Under the pieces are notes generated by a model that made no database searches, had not been told where the DNA came from, and was given only the letters and a program-made list of their open reading frames with translations. The position numbers were made by a program, and so were the translations under genes. From Clostridiales bacterium UBA5446 (GTDB taxonomy: Bacteria; Bacillota; Clostridia; Oscillospirales; Oscillospiraceae), in NCBI GenBank assembly GCA_002427465.1, contig DIRC01000004.1, positions 55,399-65,525 of the forward strand: DNA of 10,127 nucleotides, written 5' to 3'. The stretch's first letter is position 1; each line of letters opens with the position of its first letter. Of this stretch, positions 1 through 5,555 are shown one piece after another.

Positions 1-1001
1 TTATCCAAACCATAATGATCGGCGTCAAGGATCTTTCTCGCCTTCTTCAGGTCCAGGGTTTCTTTCGTTTTTTTATTCCAGGGCACTTCAAGGCATGTGT
101 CGAGATAGGTGCGGATCACCGAGGACTCGGCGGAGCCAAATGCCTGCCGCGAAAGACGCGCAACCTCTTTTATCAGCTTTTTTTTCGTTTCCTCCGGCAG
201 CTTGAGGGCCGTGATGCGCCTTTTGTACTCCTCGAATTCATTGGGCTGATCTCCGCCCTCTCCAAGCTCGGCCTGAATGACTTTCAGCTGCTCCCGCAGG
301 TAATATTCGCGCTGTGAATGGCTGATCTGCTCCTGGGTGCGTTCGTTCAGGTCGTGTTCAACTCCCAGCAGCGCAAGCTCCCGGGCAAGCATGCGGCATA
401 GCTCCGCAAGCCGACGCGTAGGGCGAAGCTCCTCCAGAAGCCGCTGCTTTTCCGCAGGCTTAAGATAAATATTCTGAGCCACATAGTCGCAGACATAGGC
501 CGGATCGCTGCTCGTCATGATATTAATCACAATGCTGGGGGGGATATTTCCCGAAGCCTCGGAATACTCCGCAAACAGCGAGCAGGCCCGGCGGCACAGC
601 GCTTCCGTCTTCAGAGAGGGCTTCTCCGCCTCGTCCGGCAACGGATCAATCTCAGCATAAAGGCACGGCTTATCAACGGACATATCCACTATCCGGCCCC
701 TGGCAATCCCCTCCGCCATCAAGCGGATGGAACGGTTCCCCGGCTGCCTCAGCAGCTGGCGGATTCTGCACACCGTGCCTACCTGGTAAATGTCCTCCCC
801 AAACGGGATGTCTTTCGTAATATCCTTTTGAGCCGTAAGGAAGATAATCTGATCGTCTCCCATGGCAAAATTCAAAGCCGAAACCGACATTGGGCGTTCC
901 ACGTCAAAGTTCAAAAGCATCCCCGGAAAGACCGACAGCCCGCGCAAAGGCAGAATCGGCATGGATCTGCGCGCGGTAAATTCTAATTCGTTATCGCTCA
1001 T
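1..1001 (-). CDS. lon: ATP-dependent protease Lon, N-terminal part (cut by window edge)
   Basis: Lon is a cytoplasmic AAA+ serine protease that degrades misfolded and selected regulatory proteins. The frame is open for 333 codons from the ATG at 1001 to the window edge, so the 3' part is missing. The start has a good ribosome binding site (AAAGGAG, 1010-1016). Residues 14-25 (MPILPLRGLSVF) are the typical opening of the Lon substrate-binding domain. The helical linker follows, with HSQREYYLREQLKVIQ near residues 230-245, then a VPW motif. The visible protein ends in HYGLD, the hallmark just before the AAA+ module. Walker A and the Ser-Lys protease dyad would lie beyond the edge, so an intact catalytic half is assumed, not seen. 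The family is usually about 770-810 residues. It lies 59 nt downstream of clpX, with a GC-rich hairpin between them, and probably belongs to the tig-clpP-clpX transcript. Confidence 0.96.
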   Translation of the reverse strand, partial: MSDNELEFTARRSMPILPLRGLSVFPGMLLNFDVERPMSVSALNFAMGDDQIIFLTAQKDITKDIPFGEDIYQVGTVCRIRQLLRQPGNRSIRLMAEGIARGRIVDMSVDKPCLYAEIDPLPDEAEKPSLKTEALCRRACSLFAEYSEASGNIPPSIVINIMTSSDPAYVCDYVAQNIYLKPAEKQRLLEELRPTRRLAELCRMLARELALLGVEHDLNERTQEQISHSQREYYLREQLKVIQAELGEGGDQPNEFEEYKRRITALKLPEETKKKLIKEVARLSRQAFGSAESSVIRTYLDTCLEVPWNKKTKETLDLKKARKILDADHYGLD

Positions 1002-1028
1002 TTGGCACACTCCTTTCCTTGGAGGATA

Positions 1029-1054
1029 AGGGGGCGGAGAAACCTCCGCCCCCT
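1029..1054 (-). terminator. GC-rich hairpin between clpX and lon (attenuator or processing site)
   Basis: A perfect 11-bp inverted repeat (arms 1029-1039 and 1044-1054, 4-nt loop) begins 6 nt after the clpX stop codon. In RNA it would be a very stable stem of the GGGGGCGGAG/CTCCGCCCCC type. The 3' flank on the minus strand is TATCC, not a U-run, so it lacks a key part of an intrinsic terminator. Partial termination, a 3'-end stabiliser for clpX mRNA, or an RNA processing barrier are all possible. The inverted repeat is certain; its role is inferred. Confidence 0.45.
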
Positions 1055-1060
1055 GAATTG

Positions 1061-2329
1061 TCAGGATACGATATCCTCGGCGCTGTTCTTGCGGATAACG
1101 AGCGGCTCGATACCGTTTTTTACACAGTCCGCCGTAATCACAACCTTTATAATGCTCGGATCGGACGGAACGCTATACATGATATCCGTCATGACATTTT
1201 CTGTCACGCCTCTAAGCCCTCTGGCTCCTATCTGCATATTAATCGCCTTATCCGCGATGGCGTCAAGGGCGTCGTCCTCAAACTCCAGCCGAACCCCATC
1301 GTAAGACATCAGCGTTTGGTATTGTTTCGTAATGGCGTTTTTAGGCTCCGTGAGTATCCGTATCAGATCGGCCTTACTAAGGGCGTCAAGGCTTGACAGC
1401 ACCGGCAGCCGGCCGATCAGTTCCGGGATCATGCCGAATTTAAGCAGGTCGTGGGACTGAACGTTCTTAAAAATATCGCCCACATTCCGCTCCTTCGACG
1501 ACTTGATCTCAGCCTCAAAGCCTATGGCCTTCCGGTCAAGGCGTTTTTCAATGATCTTATCCAGCCCGTCAAACGCGCCGCCGCATATGAACAGGATGTT
1601 TTTCGTGTCCACATGGATGAATTCCTGATGCGGATGCTTGCGCCCGCCCTGGGGCGGCACGCTGGCGACGGTGCCTTCCAGGAGCTTCAGCAAAGCCTGC
1701 TGAACACCCTCGCCGGATACGTCGCGGGTAATGGAAGTGTTCTCGCTTTTTCTCGCAATCTTATCAATTTCGTCAATATAGATGATTCCGCGCTCAGCCC
1801 GCTCCACATCAAAATCGGCGGCCTGCAGGAGCTTGAGAAGGATGTTCTCCACATCTTCCCCCACATACCCTGCCTCCGTCAGCGTGGTCGCGTCGGCGAT
1901 CGCAAAGGGCACGTTGAGCATTCTGGCCAGCGTCTGCGCAAACAGGGTCTTGCCGCTTCCTGTGGGCCCTATTAAAAGGATGTTGCTCTTCTGCAGCTCG
2001 ATCTCGTCTTTGCCTACGTGTGAAATCCGCTTATAATGGTTGTAAACGGCCACGGAAAGCATGATTTTCGCCCTTTCCTGACCAATAATATATTCGTCAA
2101 GATGGGTACGGATATCCGCGGGCTTGGGGATATTGTCAATAGAGATTTCAATATTAGACCCTTCAGCACACTCGTTGGTGTTAAACCCCTCGTCGATAAT
2201 GCTCATGCAAAGCTTAACACATTCGTCGCAGATATAGGAACCGTTCCCGGCAATGAGCCGATTAACCAAGGCCTGCGGCTTCCCGCAGAATGAACAGCGT
2301 ATTGACTTTTTTTCTTCGTTTTTTGTCAT
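1061..2329 (-). CDS. clpX: ATP-dependent Clp protease ATP-binding subunit ClpX
   Basis: ClpX is the hexameric AAA+ unfoldase that recognises substrates and threads them into ClpP. At 422 residues it is full length for the family. The N-terminal zinc-binding domain has four cysteines (C12, C15, C34, C37). The AAA+ core has Walker A GPTGSGKT (121-128), the pore-1 loop GYVG (154-157) and Walker B IIYIDEID (182-189). It also has the RKH pore motif (230-232), the IGF loop that docks on ClpP (269-271), and a sensor-2 motif GARGLR (368-373). All key residues are present, so it should be active. The ATG start has GGAG upstream. It starts 31 nt after the clpP stop codon and sits in one cassette with its partner clpP and with lon. 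Substrate range cannot be read from the sequence. Confidence 0.98.
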   Translation of the reverse strand: MTKNEEKKSIRCSFCGKPQALVNRLIAGNGSYICDECVKLCMSIIDEGFNTNECAEGSNIEISIDNIPKPADIRTHLDEYIIGQERAKIMLSVAVYNHYKRISHVGKDEIELQKSNILLIGPTGSGKTLFAQTLARMLNVPFAIADATTLTEAGYVGEDVENILLKLLQAADFDVERAERGIIYIDEIDKIARKSENTSITRDVSGEGVQQALLKLLEGTVASVPPQGGRKHPHQEFIHVDTKNILFICGGAFDGLDKIIEKRLDRKAIGFEAEIKSSKERNVGDIFKNVQSHDLLKFGMIPELIGRLPVLSSLDALSKADLIRILTEPKNAITKQYQTLMSYDGVRLEFEDDALDAIADKAINMQIGARGLRGVTENVMTDIMYSVPSDPSIIKVVITADCVKNGIEPLVIRKNSAEDIVS

Positions 2330-2353
2330 CGCCTGCTCCGTTTCATTTTAGTT

Positions 2354-2370
2354 TAAGCGGTTACCGCTTA
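2354..2370 (-). repeat. Perfect hairpin with the clpP stop codon as its loop
   Basis: On the minus strand TAAGCGG and CCGCTTA form a 7-bp stem around a 3-nt loop, and the loop is exactly the TAA stop of clpP. The 5' arm is made of the last codons (the end of the Tyr codon, then Lys-Arg) and the 3' arm is the first 7 nt of the 31-nt clpP-clpX gap. No U-run follows, so it is not a standard terminator. A role in translation coupling or mRNA stability is possible but unproven. Confidence 0.5.
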
Positions 2371-2942
2371 TAGATGACTCTGTCCACAAGTCCATATTCA
2401 CGGGCCTCCTCCGCCGGCATGAAATGATCCCGCTCGGTGTCAAAGGCAATCTGTTCGATGGATTTACCCGTATTCTCGGATAATATTTTATTAAGTTTCT
2501 CCCGGGTGCGCAGCATCCATTCGGCCTGAATTTTAATATCCGACGCCTGGCCCTTCGTGCCGCCGGAGGGCTGATGGATCATGATCTCCGAATTCGGCAG
2601 CGCAAGGCGCTTTCCCTTGGCCCCTGAGGACAGCAGGAACGCGCCCATTGACGCGGCCATTCCGATGCAGATCGTGGATACATCGCATTTTACATATTGC
2701 ATGGTATCGTATATGGCAAACCCGCTGGTCACGCTTCCCCCGGGGCTGTTAATATAGAACTGAATATCCTTATCCGGGTCCTGAGCTTCCAGATAAAGAA
2801 GCTGGGCCACGATCAGGCTGGCGGTTGTGTCGTTGACCTCTTCGGACAGCATGACGATACGGTCGTTGAGAAGCCTTGAAAAAATATCATATGAACGCTC
2901 CCCGCGGGAGGTCTGTTCAACCACATATGGCACTAAACTCAT
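2361..2942 (-). CDS. clpP: ATP-dependent Clp protease proteolytic subunit ClpP
   Basis: ClpP is the tetradecameric serine peptidase that degrades proteins unfolded by ClpX or ClpC. The chosen ATG at 2942 gives 193 residues beginning MSLVPYVVEQ, the normal Firmicutes ClpP N-terminus. An ideal AAAGGAG lies 7 nt upstream. An in-frame ATG at 2975 would add 11 residues without a binding site and is rejected. The catalytic triad is visible: S98 in GMAASMGAF, H123 in MIHQPSGG and D172 in TERDHF, at the positions known for ClpP. The oxyanion-side NSPGGS motif is at 65-70. There is no sign of truncation. It lies between tig and clpX, giving a complete ClpXP pair from one transcript. No CtsR or HrcA operator is visible upstream of the cassette. 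Confidence 0.98.
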   Translation of the reverse strand: MSLVPYVVEQTSRGERSYDIFSRLLNDRIVMLSEEVNDTTASLIVAQLLYLEAQDPDKDIQFYINSPGGSVTSGFAIYDTMQYVKCDVSTICIGMAASMGAFLLSSGAKGKRLALPNSEIMIHQPSGGTKGQASDIKIQAEWMLRTREKLNKILSENTGKSIEQIAFDTERDHFMPAEEAREYGLVDRVIYKR

Positions 2943-2949
2943 ATTAACA

Positions 2950-2956
2950 CTCCTTT
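2950..2956 (-). promoter_or_regulatory. Ribosome binding site that fixes the clpP start
   Basis: AAAGGAG on the minus strand lies 7 nt before the ATG at 2942. It lies inside the alternative 204-codon reading that starts at 2975, which has no such site, so the shorter ClpP is preferred. Confidence 0.85.
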
Positions 2957-2974
2957 CGTTTATCCTTGAGAGCA

Positions 2975-2996
2975 TAACCGGTATTTAAGCCGGTTA
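2975..2996 (-). repeat. Short hairpin overlapping the tig stop codon
   Basis: On the minus strand TAACCGG and CCGGTTA form a 7-bp stem with an 8-nt loop. The first three bases of the 5' arm are the TAA stop of tig, and the 3' arm ends in the tig-clpP gap. No U-run follows. The stem is modest, so a function is uncertain. Confidence 0.35.
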
Positions 2997-4337
2997 GTCC
3001 TGTATTTCTTCCGCGGTTTCAGCAGGCGCAGCGTCGGAAGCCGCCTCGGCCTCCTCCTTGGCTTTTTTGATTCCGCTGTTGTAAATCAGCTCTAAAGCTT
3101 TTCTGCGGGAGATATCGCGAATCATCAGCTTCTCGTCGATCATAGCCTTGATTTTATCAAATTCTTCGCCGTAATCTTCTTCCAGCTTCTTGTAAAATTC
3201 GTCCTTCTCCTCCTGGCCGACGGTGATGTTTTCAACCTCGATAATCTTGTCGACCAAAAGATCCGTCTTCACTTGCAGGATCGCATTGGGGCGCATCATA
3301 TCGGAAAATCTGTTTTCGTCGATGCCCATCATCTTCACGATGTCTTCCTTGGATATGTTTCCGCGGATGCCGACGCTTTCCGCGTAACTGCGGAAGAACT
3401 CCTCAATCTTCTCCTTGATCATGCACTCCGGCACGTCGCAGGTGATATTCTGGACAGCCTTGTACAGCAGCCCGGATCTGAATTCGCTCTCGGCCCTATC
3501 CTTGGCTTCCTGCGTTTTCTTCGCGCGCAGGTCGTTTTTGTATTCCTCCAGAGTATCGAACTCGGAAATATCCTTGGCAAATTCATCGTCAAGCTCTGGA
3601 TACTGGGGTTCGCGGACGCCATGGATCTTCACCATGAACACGGCGGCCTTCCCGGCCAGATCCTCGGCATATTTTTCAGGGAAAGTTACCTCTACCTTTC
3701 CCTCTTTTCCGGCCGTCATTCCGATCAGTTGATCCTCAAAACCTGGTATAAAACTGCCGGAGCCAATTTCAAGGGAATAGTTTTCGCCCTTGCCGCCCTC
3801 AAAGGCCACGCCGTCGACAAACCCTTCAAAATCGAGGGTGACCGTATCTCCGTTCTGCACGGGGCGTTCAACATCCACCATGCGGGCGTTGCGCTTGCGC
3901 AGCTCGTGAAGCTCTTTTTCAATATCCGCGTCTGTGATTTCGGCTTCGCTGTACACCGCGTCCAGTTCCAAATAATCGCCCAGAACGACTTCGGGGTAAA
4001 CCTCGGTGGAAAAGGTCAGGGTAACGGCCTTGCCGTCATCCATGGTGTAGTTAATAAAAGAAGGCATTCCCACATTATCCAGATTGGCCTCTGCAACGCC
4101 GAAATCGAAAGCCTCGGGGGCCAGAATCTGCGCAGCGTCGTCATAAAAGACGTCGGCGCCGTACATGCCCTCAATTACCGCTCGTGGAGCCTTTCCTTTG
4201 CGGAACCCGGCGACAAAAATGCTGCCCTTGTTCCGCCTGTACGCTTTATTAATCGCGGCCTCAAAAGTTTCGGCGTCTATTTCGACCTGAAATACCGTTG
4301 TGCTGTTCTCTTTTTTTTCTGTATTTTTAACAATCAT
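2994..4337 (-). CDS. tig: Trigger factor, ribosome-associated chaperone and prolyl isomerase
   Basis: Trigger factor binds near the ribosomal exit tunnel, shields nascent chains and can speed proline isomerisation. The 447 residues match the family's three-part plan. The N-terminal ribosome-binding domain (about 1-115) carries the signature loop GFRKGKAPR (44-52). The FKBP-like isomerase domain (about 160-245) contains GDTVTLDFEGFVDG and GSFIPGFEDQLIGM. A long helical C-terminal arm follows, ending in an acidic, alanine-rich tail. The ATG at 4337 has AGGAGG upstream. It is the first gene of the tig-clpP-clpX-lon cassette, behind two candidate promoters. A 367-codon open frame on the opposite strand is only a coding shadow. 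Confidence 0.98.
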   Translation of the reverse strand: MIVKNTEKKENSTTVFQVEIDAETFEAAINKAYRRNKGSIFVAGFRKGKAPRAVIEGMYGADVFYDDAAQILAPEAFDFGVAEANLDNVGMPSFINYTMDDGKAVTLTFSTEVYPEVVLGDYLELDAVYSEAEITDADIEKELHELRKRNARMVDVERPVQNGDTVTLDFEGFVDGVAFEGGKGENYSLEIGSGSFIPGFEDQLIGMTAGKEGKVEVTFPEKYAEDLAGKAAVFMVKIHGVREPQYPELDDEFAKDISEFDTLEEYKNDLRAKKTQEAKDRAESEFRSGLLYKAVQNITCDVPECMIKEKIEEFFRSYAESVGIRGNISKEDIVKMMGIDENRFSDMMRPNAILQVKTDLLVDKIIEVENITVGQEEKDEFYKKLEEDYGEEFDKIKAMIDEKLMIRDISRRKALELIYNSGIKKAKEEAEAASDAAPAETAEEIQD

Positions 4338-4385
4338 GGGATAATGCTCCTCCTAAACAATATATCGGTAGTATGAATGCAGCAA

Positions 4386-4414
4386 GTCATAAAACATCTG
4401 TTCATTTACGTCAA
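4386..4414 (-). promoter_or_regulatory. Second candidate promoter for tig (P2)
   Basis: TTGACG (4409-4414), a 17-nt spacer and TATGAC (4386-4391) resemble a sigma-A promoter. The -35 box matches 5 of 6 consensus bases, the -10 box only 4 of 6. It lies downstream of P1, nearer the gene. It may be a chance match. Confidence 0.35.
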
Positions 4415-4423
4415 GTGCGGTAA

Positions 4424-4452
4424 ATTATAGCAGATTGCCGTTTTAAAAGCAA
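4424..4452 (-). promoter_or_regulatory. Main sigma-A-type promoter for tig-clpP-clpX-lon (P1)
   Basis: TTGCTT (4447-4452), a 17-nt spacer and a perfect TATAAT (4424-4429) read toward tig, leaving a leader of about 80 nt. I searched the surrounding gap for CtsR heptad repeats and the HrcA inverted repeat and saw neither. Stress control of this cassette by those repressors is therefore not supported here. Confidence 0.75.
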
Positions 4453-4513
4453 CAGCCATTAGTAGTATAGTAACATGGCGGGACCGGAGTTTACAAATAA
4501 TTTTTTATTCTCG

Positions 4514-4539
4514 GATATTGCCGTCTTCAGTCCAATATC
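4514..4539 (-). repeat. AT-rich inverted repeat spanning the metallophosphoesterase stop codon
   Basis: On the minus strand GATATTG and CAATATC pair over 7 bp, with a 12-nt loop containing the TGA stop. The stem is weak and A/T-rich. The flank downstream is A-rich rather than U-rich, so it is a poor terminator. It is nonetheless the only 3'-end-like structure found between this gene and the tig promoter. Confidence 0.3.
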
Positions 4540-5216
4540 TTCAGCGGCCGGAAATTCATGTAATCCGCCGATATAAGATGGTAATCCGTACCCCTGTGCA
4601 TACCGGTAAAAGCGTAAGCGCAGCCATGGCTGTGTATATGGCCGTAGCAGCAGACGCCAACTTCGTATTTTTCAAAAAGATCCAAAATCTCCGGGCACTC
4701 ATAGTCCCTGTATTTCGGGGGATAATGCAAAAACACAAGCCTTGGACTGTCTCCCGCGCATTTAAGGGAGGTTTCAAGCCGAATGATCTCCCTGAGCATG
4801 ATTTTTCGGTCGTGAGCTTCACCTTTTTCTTCCTCGAAAAACCAGCCCCGGGTTCCGCAAATCGCCGTTTCGCCGTAAAAATAGCAATTATTATTAAGGA
4901 TGGAAATCGTCGTAATGCCGTTTTCTTCAAAAAACCCGCAGGTTTTTCTGGCGGTGGTCCACCAGTAGTCGTGATTTCCCTTTAGAATAATTTTCTTTCC
5001 CGGAAGCCTGTCGATGAAAAGGAAATCCTCCTGTGACTGCGCCAGCGTCGTGCCCCAAGACAAATCCCCGCAGATCACGCAGGTATCCTCATCCCCAACC
5101 ATCGAAAACCCTTCCAGAATCTTTTCGGTATAGTTTTCCCATCTTCCCCCGAAAACGTCCATGGATTTGTCTGTGCCAAAGGAAAGATGAAGATCGCCAA
5201 TTGCATAGAGAGCCAT
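4527..5216 (-). CDS. Calcineurin-like metallophosphoesterase of unknown substrate
   Basis: This 229-residue protein shows the full two-metal phosphoesterase motif set: GDLH (7-10), GD (50-51), GNHD (80-83), a lone histidine in FLHYPP (H164) and GHIH (192-195). It starts almost at the first motif and has no signal peptide or membrane segment, so it should be a soluble cytoplasmic single-domain enzyme. The layout and length recall the predicted phosphohydrolases grouped with Chlamydia CT488 (COG1768), but I recall that resemblance rather than having searched it. Substrate is unknown; nucleotides or phosphoproteins are both possible. The ATG at 5216 has GGAGG 7 nt upstream. It lies 189 nt upstream of tig with promoters in between, so it is probably transcribed apart from the protease cassette. 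Confidence 0.9.
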   Translation of the reverse strand: MALYAIGDLHLSFGTDKSMDVFGGRWENYTEKILEGFSMVGDEDTCVICGDLSWGTTLAQSQEDFLFIDRLPGKKIILKGNHDYWWTTARKTCGFFEENGITTISILNNNCYFYGETAICGTRGWFFEEEKGEAHDRKIMLREIIRLETSLKCAGDSPRLVFLHYPPKYRDYECPEILDLFEKYEVGVCCYGHIHSHGCAYAFTGMHRGTDYHLISADYMNFRPLKILD

Positions 5217-5342
5217 TACATCCCTCCGTATATGTTTGTCGGCGCGGGCAAATACTAAGTGTGACGGTCAGCGTCCCGGAAACGCGCATGACGCTCCGGA
5301 ATCGGCATGATCGAATAAATAATATTTTGCGGAGGTATAGAT

Positions 5343-5519
5343 ATGAACGACACGAAGAGATACAACACTAAGCGCAGCTCGATTGGCTGCAGCGCGAAAA
5401 ACTGCACGTACAACCCCGATGGCGAAAGCTGCAGCGCAGACCACATTGACGTCTGCGGACACTCTGCCGAAACCACCGGCGAGACCTGCTGCAACACCTT
5501 CAAGCACAAAAGTCATTAA
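5343..5519 (+). CDS. Small cysteine-rich DUF1540-type protein
   Basis: This 58-residue ORF is the only plus-strand gene. It has a strong GGAGG 7 nt before its ATG and an intrinsic terminator just after its TAA stop, which support it as a real gene. It contains six cysteines (C16, C21, C30, C38, C49, C50) in the pattern IGCSAKNCTYN, CSADHIDVCG and TCCNTF. This matches my knowledge of the DUF1540 family of small, probably metal-binding Firmicutes proteins of unknown function. There is no signal peptide or membrane helix. The 126-nt gap upstream separates it from the divergent metallophosphoesterase and should hold both promoters, but I cannot point to convincing boxes. A late-sporulation or stationary-phase role is a guess only. 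Confidence 0.85.
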   Translation: MNDTKRYNTKRSSIGCSAKNCTYNPDGESCSADHIDVCGHSAETTGETCCNTFKHKSH

Positions 5520-5524
5520 CCCCC

Positions 5525-5548
5525 GGCGGCCTAAACGGTCGCCTTTTT
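5525..5548 (+). terminator. Intrinsic terminator of the DUF1540 gene
   Basis: GGCGGCC (5525-5531) and GGTCGCC (5537-5543) pair over 7 bp, including one G-U pair, around a TAAAC loop and are followed directly by TTTTT (5544-5548). It begins 6 nt after the stop codon. On the minus strand the wobble becomes an A-C mismatch and no U-run follows, so it should work mainly on plus-strand transcripts and less well for the convergent thrC. Confidence 0.88.
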
Positions 5549-5555
5549 ACATGTA

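Noticed and set aside
1451..1975. A plus-strand open frame of 174 codons opposite clpX
   Set aside because: It is a shadow of the conserved AAA+ gene, with no recognisable domain and no supporting signals.
2326..2346. A six-codon upstream ORF (MKRSRR) whose stop overlaps the clpX ATG as ATGA
   Set aside because: It has no ribosome binding site of its own and such tiny overlaps arise often by chance.
2361..2975. Longer clpP start at 2975 adding 11 residues
   Set aside because: The clpP binding site lies inside this extension, and ClpP proteins begin as MSLVPYVVEQ, which is at 2942.
3273..4376. A 367-codon open frame on the plus strand opposite tig
   Set aside because: It lies fully antisense to a clear trigger factor gene, has no family signature, and its length follows from the codon use of tig.
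4338..4526. CtsR or CIRCE operator upstream of the protease cassette
   Set aside because: Neither GGTCAAA heptad repeats nor TTAGCACTC/GAGTGCTAA arms are present in this gap.
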